DNA of 32,436 nucleotides, taken from positions 1 to 32,436 of IMG/VR virus record IMGVR_UViG_3300021962_000384; one strand, given 5' to 3'. Position 1 is the first letter of the stretch. Each line of letters starts with the position of its first letter. The DNA comes from a virus. The position numbers and the translations under genes were made by a program. The notes under the pieces are model-generated. The model searched no databases and was not told the DNA's origin. It worked only from the letters and a program-made list of their open reading frames with translations. This document shows positions 7,592-12,634 of this stretch, one piece after another.

Positions 7592-7719
7592 TTTCTATAT
7601 TCCTCAATCGTTTTCTTGACATTAGTTTTTGCTGCGTTTGTTGGCCTCCATTTGCAATCTTGATCGGCAATGTATTTGCCGCGTGATCGCAGATACTCTA
7701 TTGCCTCGGTCAGTTTCAT
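7486..7719 (-). CDS. Small basic protein, unknown function (3' part overlaps zinc-ribbon gene)
   Basis: A 77-residue frame starting at an ATG that overlaps the preceding TAA by one base. The first ~45 residues (MKLTEAIEYLRSRGKYIADQ to EEYRKWLKK) look like a genuine compact helical domain. The last ~30 are the out-of-frame reading of the zinc-ribbon coding sequence and look unconstrained. It is in the same frame as the downstream HTH gene, while the zinc ribbon lies in a second frame. No family recognised. If a -1 shift occurred around the GAAGAAG stretch, the product would run directly into the zinc ribbon. Confidence 0.45.
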   Translation of the reverse strand: MKLTEAIEYLRSRGKYIADQDCKWRPTNAAKTNVKKTIEEYRKWLKKSTASTVSDGVRTVKVAALCNVAPMSKARMA

Positions 7720-7889
7720 TACTTACTCCTTATTGACATTGAAAATCCGAAAGCAATCAAGCCGCAGACACCGGAGATATTTCCAAGCGCGGCAGCGAAA
7801 TTGATATCGGTCCATGTGTAATACATGAGAGAAATGCTGCTGATAAAAAAAGACATGCAAGCCATCTTGTCGTAGTCATTGAAGTTCAT
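7719..7889 (-). CDS. Small two-TM membrane protein
   Basis: A 56-residue protein. The start is placed at ATG 7889, where GGAGGG precedes it by a few bases; a longer frame to 7937 would lie within the recombinase gene. Two hydrophobic stretches are seen: MACMSFFISSISLMYYTW (about residues 9-26) and FAAALGNISGVCGLIAFGFS (about 31-50). It overlaps the recombinase 3' end by 14 bp and the next ATG by one base, so it is coupled in the leftward operon. An early-expressed membrane protein could act in superinfection exclusion, but nothing in the sequence proves that. Confidence 0.6.
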   Translation of the reverse strand: MNFNDYDKMACMSFFISSISLMYYTWTDINFAAALGNISGVCGLIAFGFSMSIRSK

Positions 7890-8523
7890 TTGCCCTCCGT
7901 AGTAAGTTAGAAACCTGAGACGTATGCCACTGCCCACCTTTTACGGTAGGCACATTCCTGCGCTTGAACTCTTCCGCGATCTCTCTGGTGCTGGTCATAC
8001 CTAGCGCCTGGACTTCGCGTAGTATCGGTAGAATTTTTTTGGTGTATTCCAGTGCCTGCGCCCTACGTGCTGCGCCAGTCACCCGCCCGCCATTTGCTGG
8101 TGCCGGACTGCCCAGCTTCTGCCCGCGTTGACGCGCCGCTTCCAGTGCAGCCTTAGTCCGTCGGCTGATCTCTTCGCGTTCATGCTGGCTGATGACCGCG
8201 CGTATGCCGAACTCAAGACCGCTACAGTTTGGCATATCTGCCGCCAAGATCTCGACACCTGACTTGCGTAGGGTGAGCAGGAATGCTGCATCTCTGGACA
8301 GCCGGTCAATCTTTGCAATCAGCAGGCCGTGGCCGAACTCACGGCATAGGGATATTGCCTGCGCCAGTTGTGGGCGCTCGTCATTCTTGCCCGACTCGAT
8401 CTCGGTAAACTCACCGACGACCTGGCCTGCCCACTGCTGGATTGCTGCCCGCTGCGCTTCCAAGCCAAGACCTGACTGGCCCTGCTTGTCTGTGCTTACT
8501 CTAAAGTATGCAATGTATTTCAT
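7876..8523 (-). CDS. Serine recombinase, resolvase/invertase family
   Basis: A 215-residue protein starting at ATG 8523, chosen because AGAGG lies five bases upstream; a GTG at 8529 would overlap that site. The catalytic domain has AYFRVSTDKQGQSGLGLEAQR with nucleophile S10 and R8, then AKIDRLSRD (R74, R77), and ends near EREEISRRTKAALEAARQRG (the long E helix, about 116-135). The C-terminal part (about 173-210, MTSTREIAEEFKRR...TSQVSNLLRR) is a helix-turn-helix. It is much shorter than large serine integrases, so a resolvase, invertase or multimer-resolution role is likelier than integration. No tyrosine integrase is in the window. First gene of the leftward operon. Confidence 0.85.
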   Translation of the reverse strand: MKYIAYFRVSTDKQGQSGLGLEAQRAAIQQWAGQVVGEFTEIESGKNDERPQLAQAISLCREFGHGLLIAKIDRLSRDAAFLLTLRKSGVEILAADMPNCSGLEFGIRAVISQHEREEISRRTKAALEAARQRGQKLGSPAPANGGRVTGAARRAQALEYTKKILPILREVQALGMTSTREIAEEFKRRNVPTVKGGQWHTSQVSNLLRRANELQ

Positions 8524-8540
8524 GTTCACCTCTTTCTGGG

Positions 8541-8569
8541 TTGAATATCGTATAGCCCTGCGCTATACT
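8541..8569 (+). promoter_or_regulatory. Rightward sigma70-like promoter
   Basis: A -35 box TTGAAT (8541-8546) is followed by a 17-base spacer and a -10 box TATACT (8564-8569). The GTG start of the Arc-like gene follows at 8606. The -10 box overlaps the right arm of the operator palindrome, so binding there should block transcription. Confidence 0.65.
8550..8568. promoter_or_regulatory. Operator-like inverted repeat
   Basis: A perfect 7-bp inverted repeat, GTATAGC (8550-8556) and GCTATAC (8562-8568), flanks CCTGC. It lies in the divergent promoter region and overlaps the rightward -10 box. The first rightward gene encodes an Arc-like repressor, which makes autoregulation by that protein the simplest reading (inference). 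Confidence 0.6.
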
Positions 8570-8575
8570 GTTGCC

Positions 8576-8605
8576 AGTGTAATCCAGCAAAAAAGGAGAT
8601 GTCAA
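8576..8605 (-). promoter_or_regulatory. Leftward sigma70-like promoter
   Basis: On the minus strand a perfect -35 box TTGACA (8605-8600) is followed by an 18-base spacer and a TACACT -10 box (8581-8576). It faces the serine recombinase gene, whose ATG is at 8523. The operator palindrome lies in the leader just downstream of the -10 box. Confidence 0.5.
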
Positions 8606-8791
8606 GTGCCAGCCAACAAACCGTTCATGATTCGATTGCGACCTGATACTAGGGCGATGCTGGATGCTGCGGCTATGGACCAGCGCCGTAGCAGGGCAAG
8701 TATTGTTGATGAGGCCATAAAAGAATTTTTGGGTAGCAAGAATCGTGATATAAATCAGCGACTTGCTGCGCTACTGGAGGCACCGAAATGA
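8606..8791 (+). CDS. Arc-like ribbon-helix-helix DNA-binding protein
   Basis: A 61-residue protein starting at GTG 8606 with AGGAG seven bases upstream; the nearby ATG at 8599 is in another frame that soon stops. The sequence KPFMIRLRPDTRAMLDAAAM (about residues 5-24), then RRSRASIVDEAIKEFLG (27-43), is the beta strand, helix A and helix B of the Arc/MetJ (RHH) fold. The tail predicts a short helix. Such dimers repress their own promoters, and a palindrome lies in the promoter just upstream. First gene of the rightward early operon; overlaps the next gene by ATGA. Confidence 0.8.
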   Translation: MPANKPFMIRLRPDTRAMLDAAAMDQRRSRASIVDEAIKEFLGSKNRDINQRLAALLEAPK

Positions 8792-9111
8792 GTGGACGCA
8801 TGGCTAGGAATAAGGGTGCGGCAGGGGAGCGCGAGTTAGCCCAGATACTGACCGACTGCTTGGGTGTCAAGATCCAGCGCAAGCTAGGGCAGGCAAGGGA
8901 TGGTGGCGATGACATCCAGATCGGCAAGTATCGGATCGAAGTCAAGCGCCGCGAGACTCTATCTATTGACGCATGGTGCAAGCAGGTGGAAGATGCTGCC
9001 GAGTATGATGAAGTTCCGGTGTTGGCATACCGTCGCAACGGGCAACCGTGGCGCGTGGTGGTGCCGCTTGAATGGTTCATGAAACAAGTGCGCGAGGACA
9101 TGGATGGCTGA
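8788..9111 (+). CDS. PD-(D/E)XK nuclease, Holliday-junction-resolvase-like
   Basis: A 107-residue protein with the small resolvase-type nuclease core. GERE (E14/E16) lies in ARNKGAAGERELAQIL, GGDD (D41/D42) in KLGQARDGGDDIQIGKYRIE, and the E-x-K pair is E51/K53. A C-terminal alpha/beta part follows (VPVLAYRRNGQPWRVVVPLE). Archaeal Hjc-like and phage PDDEXK endonucleases share this order. In a phage with RecT/YqaJ recombination it could resolve branched DNA before packaging. It overlaps its neighbours on both sides (4 and 8 bp). Exact substrate uncertain. Confidence 0.7.
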   Translation: MSGRMARNKGAAGERELAQILTDCLGVKIQRKLGQARDGGDDIQIGKYRIEVKRRETLSIDAWCKQVEDAAEYDEVPVLAYRRNGQPWRVVVPLEWFMKQVREDMDG

Positions 9112-9295
9112 CCAAGTTGATGATGCAACCGAGACTGAGGAAAGCAGGATGAACGCTATCCTCAAGGATGCCAGGAAAAAGGCTGCGGCTATACCGCGCG
9201 GAGAACCTGGCGACTGCGACCTATGCGGAGAATATACCGGCAGGCTGGTGCATGGAGTGTGCGCCCCATGCCGTGATCGCTATCACCTAAAATGA
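9104..9295 (+). CDS. Small DksA/TraR-like C4 zinc-finger protein
   Basis: A 63-residue protein with an acidic N-terminal helix (about residues 3-30) and a C4 zinc finger, CDLCGEYTGRLVHGVCAPCRDR (C38, C41, C53, C56). The flanking IPRGEPGDC matches the short TraR/DksA family seen in phages and plasmids, which bind the secondary channel of RNA polymerase. With only ~30 residues before the finger, any coiled-coil arm would be short, as in TraR. A host-transcription role is inference. It overlaps the genes on both sides. Confidence 0.65.
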   Translation: MADQVDDATETEESRMNAILKDARKKAAAIPRGEPGDCDLCGEYTGRLVHGVCAPCRDRYHLK

Positions 9296-9435
9296 GTTCA
9301 TGGCTAGTCATTCTCACCGGCCTGATCTACGCATACATAGCAGCAGAGCAGGTATTCAAAGGTAATACCTCGATGTCTATCGTATATGCTGGCTACGCTT
9401 TTTCTAACGTCGGTCTGTGGCTGGCGGTTAGATGA
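9292..9435 (+). CDS. Tiny two-TM membrane protein
   Basis: A 47-residue frame with ATG at 9292 (overlapping the previous stop by ATGA) and TGA at 9433-9435 (overlapping the next ATG by ATGA). The sequence is hydrophobic throughout: SSWLVILTGLIYAYIAAEQV (about residues 2-21), then SIVYAGYAFSNVGLWLAV (about 29-46), so probably two TM helices separated by VFKGNTSM. The perfect overlaps on both sides make it very likely a real gene. No family recognised. Confidence 0.65.
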   Translation: MSSWLVILTGLIYAYIAAEQVFKGNTSMSIVYAGYAFSNVGLWLAVR

Positions 9436-9719
9436 CATGCCCTGTCTGTGGACAGGCGCATTCAGACGAGCGCATGGTCAAGCTAATTGATGGCACAGAA
9501 GTCAGCAGCTACAGCGAAGAGTGGCGCAGGCATTGTGAGGCCATGTGGGTGCTAGACAATCTGCCTGACAAGTCGAACAGGAGGCTAAAGAAACCCAAGC
9601 CCAGCAAGCTAGAGTATTTGTCCAATGTCAGAGACAGTCGCGGCATAAAAGGTTACGAGATTTTAAGGAAAGAGATGCTATGGATACACACAGAGAGACG
9701 TGGCAAACGCACCCGCTGA
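9432..9719 (+). CDS. Small conserved phage protein, CxxC (DUF7696-like)
   Basis: A 95-residue protein starting MTCPVCGQAHSDERMVKLIDG, with one CPVC knuckle (C3, C6). SEEWRRHCEAMWVLDNLPD (about residues 28-46) follows, then a basic linker and YLSNVRDSRGIKGYEILRKEML (about 63-84). The order WR-HxCEAxWVLxLP...YLxxVxxxRGxxxxxxLxxEM is that of a small phage family I recognise as DUF7696; function unknown. Its final ~40 bp overlap the next gene. It lies in the early rightward operon between a membrane protein and DNA-related genes. Confidence 0.55.
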   Translation: MTCPVCGQAHSDERMVKLIDGTEVSSYSEEWRRHCEAMWVLDNLPDKSNRRLKKPKPSKLEYLSNVRDSRGIKGYEILRKEMLWIHTERRGKRTR

Positions 9720-10111
9720 TGGATACGCTGTTGCCCAAGACATACAAGCCAAAAGGTGCAAAGCTAATCAAGTTCGGAGTGCTGAACGATTACAGCGAGA
9801 GGGAAGAGAAAGTCCAGAAGAATCCTGCCACGATGCAGGATGCCAGCATCATCATGCAGCGTATGGAAATGAACAACAATACAATCAGATACATACGCAA
9901 ACGTATCACTCACATCAATATCTTAAAGAAGCGGGCGAAGGCTGGTCTGATTAAAGATGACGTAGACTACGACAGGATTCTGAAAGATCAAGACCGCAGG
10001 CTTAACCGGCACATCTCACTGCGCCGCAGACTGGAAGCGAAGTTGCACAAGATACTCAAGGCTAACGATGCAATTCAAAATACCCAAGAAGCCCAAAGTC
10101 AAGAAGATTGA
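9680..10111 (+). CDS. Basic helical protein of unknown function
   Basis: A 143-residue, strongly basic, mostly helical protein. A central amphipathic stretch (NNTIRYIRKRITHINILKKR, about residues 65-84) and ILKDQDRRLNRHISLRRRLE (about 100-119) suggest a coiled coil or a nucleic-acid-binding hairpin. The start at 9680 follows AAGGAAAGAG and puts 40 bp inside the previous gene; the 3' end overlaps the initiator-like gene by 44 bp. Its position directly before a replication-initiator candidate suggests a replication or DNA-binding role by context only. No family recognised. Confidence 0.55.
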   Translation: MDTHRETWQTHPLMDTLLPKTYKPKGAKLIKFGVLNDYSEREEKVQKNPATMQDASIIMQRMEMNNNTIRYIRKRITHINILKKRAKAGLIKDDVDYDRILKDQDRRLNRHISLRRRLEAKLHKILKANDAIQNTQEAQSQED

Positions 10112-10568
10112 TGCGCCTGACGAGAAGCGCAAATTCATTATCCTTCCATACCGGTGTGGTGCTGACCGCAGGCTGAGTGTCGGCAGGTGGCGGGTTCTGG
10201 CTACGGTAGCATCATTCTGCAATCGGGCCGGCATCACATGGGCAAGCCAGGAGCGTATGGCAAAAGACCTCGGCATCTCAAAACAAGTATTCGGCCAGCA
10301 TATGATTAAGCTAACAAAGCTAGGCTATCTTGAAAAGGTTGGCGGGTTCTGCAATGGCAGGCGCGGCAACGTCATGCGTATGATCTTCGACCCCTCGCTG
10401 AACGTGGTGGATGCCGTGGCAATCAGTAACGAGGAGGTGCCGGAATTCCTCGATGCCATTTTGCAGGGTATCCGTAAAGAGCAGTCAGAAAATCCCAGCA
10501 AGTCCAGCCCAGAAAAAATGCCAGCGCCCCACAATTTAGGCAAAAATCCTGGCACTCCCAGCGACTGA
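10068..10568 (+). CDS. Winged-helix protein, candidate phage replication initiator
   Basis: A 166-residue protein. Residues ~27-92 form a winged helix-turn-helix of the replication-initiator/HTH_36 type: LPYRCGADRRLSVGRWRVLA, then ITWASQERMAKDLGISKQVF and MIKLTKLGYLEKV. The C-terminal ~40 residues are low-complexity (Ser/Pro-rich) and coincide with iteron-like DNA repeats, as in lambda O, where the origin lies in the initiator gene. No polymerase or helicase is in the window, so this protein would have to recruit the host replisome. It is the last gene of the rightward early operon. A plain transcription regulator is the alternative. Confidence 0.6.
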   Translation: MQFKIPKKPKVKKIDAPDEKRKFIILPYRCGADRRLSVGRWRVLATVASFCNRAGITWASQERMAKDLGISKQVFGQHMIKLTKLGYLEKVGGFCNGRRGNVMRMIFDPSLNVVDAVAISNEEVPEFLDAILQGIRKEQSENPSKSSPEKMPAPHNLGKNPGTPSD

Positions 10569-10713
10569 CAGCCCAAATATTTTCCCAGCGCCCCACAATT
10601 AAAAACGATCATACCCAAAGCCGGAACGATACCGGCCTCATCCGTCATCCGTCATCCGCCACGCTGTCCGGCCATGCCTATACCGTTCAGGATGCGCCAC
10701 AATGCGCCACAAT
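10521..10713. repeat. Iteron-like repeats, candidate replication origin
   Basis: CCAGCGCCCCACAATT occurs twice exactly (10521-10536, inside the initiator-like gene, and 10585-10600, just after it), 64 bases apart. A partial copy of CCCAGCG lies between them at 10558-10564, and an AT-rich patch at 10574-10583. A related shorter unit, ATGCGCCACA, is repeated in tandem at 10692-10701 and 10702-10711. Direct repeats within and beside an initiator-type gene are the usual form of a theta origin. Origin function is inference. Confidence 0.5.
10638..10658. repeat. Three perfect tandem copies of TCATCCG
   Basis: The heptamer TCATCCG is repeated three times without interruption, in the non-coding stretch between the initiator-like gene and the leftward ArdC operon and between the two repeat clusters of the candidate origin. 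It may be part of the origin or a simple-repeat expansion. Confidence 0.6.
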
Positions 10714-10775
10714 CTCACGGCATAGGCTAGGCAATACCAGACCATTGCCAAGCATAGGCACTGCGCTACAGTCAA

Positions 10776-10803
10776 CAAAAAAGGGGCGGTATTAGCGCCC
10801 CTT
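10776..10803 (-). terminator. Rho-independent terminator for the leftward ArdC operon
   Basis: A perfect 8-bp stem, AAGGGGCG (10781-10788) and CGCCCCTT (10796-10803), encloses a 7-base loop. On the minus strand it is followed by a run of six T (complement of 10776-10782, partly overlapping the stem). It lies 18 bases past the last gene of the leftward operon. Read on the plus strand the tail is CTTGTTT, so it may also slow rightward transcription. Confidence 0.8.
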
Positions 10804-10820
10804 GTTTCGATTGCCTGCCG

Positions 10821-10979
10821 TCAATACATTGCCGCTTTTGCTTTCTCTATTGCCTGCCGCGCGCGATTCTCTAATTCTGCCATTGGCATGTCGGGATCGC
10901 CGGATAGGTTTACCCAGTCTTCGAGCGCATTAATCAGATCAGTTACAGCGTCGCGCAGTTTATCCGTTCGCATTTCCAT
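10821..10979 (-). CDS. Small acidic helical protein, unknown function
   Basis: A 52-residue protein with the start placed at ATG 10979, preceded by AAAGGGGC; the longer frame to 11057 would cover another small gene. It begins MEMRTDKLRDAVTDLINALED and ends LENRARQAIEKAKAAMY, so it is almost all helix around a SGDPDMPM turn and probably forms a helical hairpin. It is the last gene before the terminator at 10776-10803. No family recognised. Its place in the ArdC operon suggests a role early after DNA entry, by context only. Confidence 0.55.
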   Translation of the reverse strand: MEMRTDKLRDAVTDLINALEDWVNLSGDPDMPMAELENRARQAIEKAKAAMY

Positions 10980-10993
10980 AATTGCCCCTTTCG

Positions 10994-11125
10994 TTATATG
11001 ACGGCCAGCATACCGGCCAGGATTAGCAAGGCGCATACCGCGCCCATTGCATACCATTCACAGGCGCTACTCTTACCGCATGTGCAGCGCCGGCCTTGTT
11101 CACAATCGCCAGTGCAGGTTTTCAT
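10994..11125 (-). CDS. Tiny cysteine-rich protein with C-terminal TM segment
   Basis: A 43-residue frame from ATG 11125 to a TAA ending at 10994, overlapping the upstream stop by ATGA. The N-terminal half has five cysteines in CTGDCEQGRRCTCGKSSAC (residues 4-22), a possible metal-binding knuckle. The C-terminal half is a single hydrophobic helix (YAMGAVCALLILAGMLAVI, residues 25-43) with no residues after it, so it would be tail-anchored with the cysteine head in the cytoplasm. The coupling overlap supports it being real. No family recognised. Confidence 0.5.
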   Translation of the reverse strand: MKTCTGDCEQGRRCTCGKSSACEWYAMGAVCALLILAGMLAVI

Positions 11126-11295
11126 GCTTTCGCCTTGATGTATTCATTGTAGACTTTCAGCGCGGCGCAGCAAAAACAATCCTTGCATCCGCATATTCGG
11201 CCCGTCATCGCGCTAGGGTTTAGCAGCGCATCCGCGCCCTTACTTTGCAGCAATTCACGCGCCATGCGTATCTGATTTTCCCATGTTGGTTTCAT
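11122..11295 (-). CDS. Small cysteine-cluster protein
   Basis: A 57-residue protein starting at ATG 11295, with GGAG six to seven bases upstream; the longer frame to 11325 lacks such a site. A helix (ENQIRMARELLQSKGADALL, about residues 6-25) precedes a compact cysteine cluster GRICGCKDCFCCAALKVYNE (about 32-51), with Cys spacing C-x-C-x2-C-x-C-C. That could hold zinc or an iron-sulfur centre. It is followed by a second Cys-rich gene overlapping by 4 bp. Function unknown. Confidence 0.6.
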   Translation of the reverse strand: MKPTWENQIRMARELLQSKGADALLNPSAMTGRICGCKDCFCCAALKVYNEYIKAKA

Positions 11296-11310
11296 GATTC
11301 TCTCCAGTAT

Positions 11311-11348
11311 CGTGCAAAGTAGCACGGCGAAGCGCCCTTGCAGGCGCT
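11311..11348 (-). promoter_or_regulatory. Two small hairpins between ardC and the Cys-cluster gene
   Basis: AGCGCC (11331-11336) pairs with GGCGCT (11343-11348), and CGTGC (11311-11315) pairs with GCACG (11322-11326). Both lie in the leftward transcript between ardC and the next start. Neither is followed by a T run, so they look like RNA processing, stability or translation-control elements rather than a terminator. Confidence 0.35.
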
Positions 11349-11361
11349 ACACCTTGGCACC

Positions 11362-12219
11362 TTACGCTGCGATCGCTTCGGCTTTAGCGTCCAGCGCGTT
11401 GATATAATCCGCCGCTTTCTGTGCAAGCGCCGCCGCCTTGAAAATAGCCTTGCTGTCATCACGGCATGCTTTAAGCCAGTGGCCGATATATCCGGCATGT
11501 CGTAATTCGCCTTGTATTGCGTAATCCTGACACAAAAATGCAGCGCCCATTTCGGCGACTAATTCCTCGAAAGCATACGCCGGATTGCCGAAACGGCCCT
11601 TGTCTAGCTGACGGTCTAGCCTATGCTTTGCGCCTGTCCAGTGTGTCAATTCGTGGAAAGCGGTAGCGTAATAGGATGCCTCGTTATCGAAGGCGGTCTT
11701 ATTCGGTAACTGGATGCGATCTTGCGATGGCATGTAGAACGCACTGTCTCCGCCGTGGCCGATGATTGCGCCGGTCTTAACGATGCGATCATCGCATGCC
11801 GGTATCGGGTTGAATCCGCCGACGATTGCTTCCGGTTCCGGTATCTGTGCGTCGGTCTGCTCGATATTGAAAACGTAGTATGCTTTAGCGACACAGTATC
11901 CGGTTTTTTCTGTTTCGCCGGAATCGTTTACCGTTTCCTTGCTGACAGGTTTAAAAAATACAATCTGAGTGCCTTTGCTGCCTTTTTTAACCTGAACGCC
12001 AGCAGCTTGCCATTGTTTAAACGTCGCCCATTCTGGACGGGTAAACCCTTGCGCCATGCTGGACATACCGCACAGCAACCGGTTGATACCTTGATAAGGT
12101 TTACCGCTAAAATTGTTTTTATCTGCGCTGCCGTCTACTTTCCACGGCTTAATCCACGGCGCCGCGCCTTTCTCAAGCTCGCTGATAATCTTGGCTGTAA
12201 CGTCGTCATATATGCTCAT
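11362..12219 (-). CDS. ardC: ArdC-like antirestriction protein with zincin domain
   Basis: A 285-residue protein. The start at ATG 12219 is chosen because GAGGG lies seven bases upstream; ATG 12225 would sit too close to it. The N-terminal ArdC domain (about 1-125) has IYDDVTAKIISELEKGAAPW, then PYQGINRLLC and GSKGTQIVFFKP. The C-terminal zinc metallopeptidase domain has HELTH (189-193) in YYATAFHELTHWTGAKHRLD and the third ligand E219 or E223 in FEELVAEMGAAFL. ArdC proteins bind single-stranded DNA and protect entering DNA from type I restriction. Expression from its own strong promoter fits early action. First gene of its operon. Confidence 0.9.
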   Translation of the reverse strand: MSIYDDVTAKIISELEKGAAPWIKPWKVDGSADKNNFSGKPYQGINRLLCGMSSMAQGFTRPEWATFKQWQAAGVQVKKGSKGTQIVFFKPVSKETVNDSGETEKTGYCVAKAYYVFNIEQTDAQIPEPEAIVGGFNPIPACDDRIVKTGAIIGHGGDSAFYMPSQDRIQLPNKTAFDNEASYYATAFHELTHWTGAKHRLDRQLDKGRFGNPAYAFEELVAEMGAAFLCQDYAIQGELRHAGYIGHWLKACRDDSKAIFKAAALAQKAADYINALDAKAEAIAA

Positions 12220-12239
12220 TTTCATTCCCTCGCAGTGTC

Positions 12240-12254
12240 CGGTAACGTTTACCG
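12240..12254. promoter_or_regulatory. Operator-like inverted repeat downstream of the ardC promoter
   Basis: CGGTAA (12240-12245) and TTACCG (12249-12254) form a 6-bp inverted repeat around CGT, lying about eight bases past the -10 box in the initially transcribed region of ardC. It differs in sequence from the 8550-8568 palindrome, so a different regulator is implied. Confidence 0.5.
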
Positions 12255-12261
12255 TGCGAAC

Positions 12262-12291
12262 ACAATACAAAGGTATGAATGTCGCTGTCAA
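12262..12291 (-). promoter_or_regulatory. Leftward sigma70-like promoter of the ardC operon
   Basis: On the minus strand a perfect -35 TTGACA (12291-12286) is followed by an 18-base spacer and TATTGT (12267-12262). The ardC ATG follows at 12219. This is one of the best consensus matches in the window, fitting immediate expression after DNA entry. Confidence 0.65.
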
Positions 12292-12334
12292 CCTTTTGTA
12301 TTAGAATGTTTTTATATCAAGATAAAAGGATTCG

Positions 12335-12634
12335 ATGATGGCATTGCCTAAGAGAAAGCGCAGGAAACCTGGAATTGAGAATGATTCTCAACAACAACAG
12401 CAGCATTCTATACGTAATGAGAATGATTCTTATCTATCAAGTCTCGATGAGTTAGTGATTGCAGTTAAGGGTAGGATTAAACAAGATGAAGTTAGTAAAT
12501 ACTCACTGACGGATATCAAGGTTAGTGAATACTTACTTACTATCATTCATCGTCAGCAGCAAGAGGCGCTGCCAATGCCGAACGCTGATGCCCTGGCTGA
12601 AAGTGTCCTGATCCTAGCATCCGGTAGGGGTTGA
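12335..12634 (+). CDS. Unknown protein with internal short repeats
   Basis: A 99-residue frame with AAAAGGA upstream; ATG 12335 or 12338 may be used. The N-terminus is basic (ALPKRKRRKPG), followed by a polyglutamine run inside two copies of ENDS (encoded by identical GAGAATGATTCT at 12377-12388 and 12419-12430). Further on are two similar segments, VSKYSLTD and VSEYLLTI, from near-identical 20-mers 30 bases apart. The gene is more AT-rich than its neighbours and stands alone, transcribed away from ardC. No family recognised. It could be a DNA-binding or regulatory protein acquired recently (inference). Confidence 0.55.
   Translation: MMALPKRKRRKPGIENDSQQQQQHSIRNENDSYLSSLDELVIAVKGRIKQDEVSKYSLTDIKVSEYLLTIIHRQQQEALPMPNADALAESVLILASGRG

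Noticed and set aside
11722-12351. Plus-strand frame opposite ardC
   Set aside because: Antisense shadow of ArdC, Cys/Phe-rich without a recognisable domain, and it runs through the ardC promoter.
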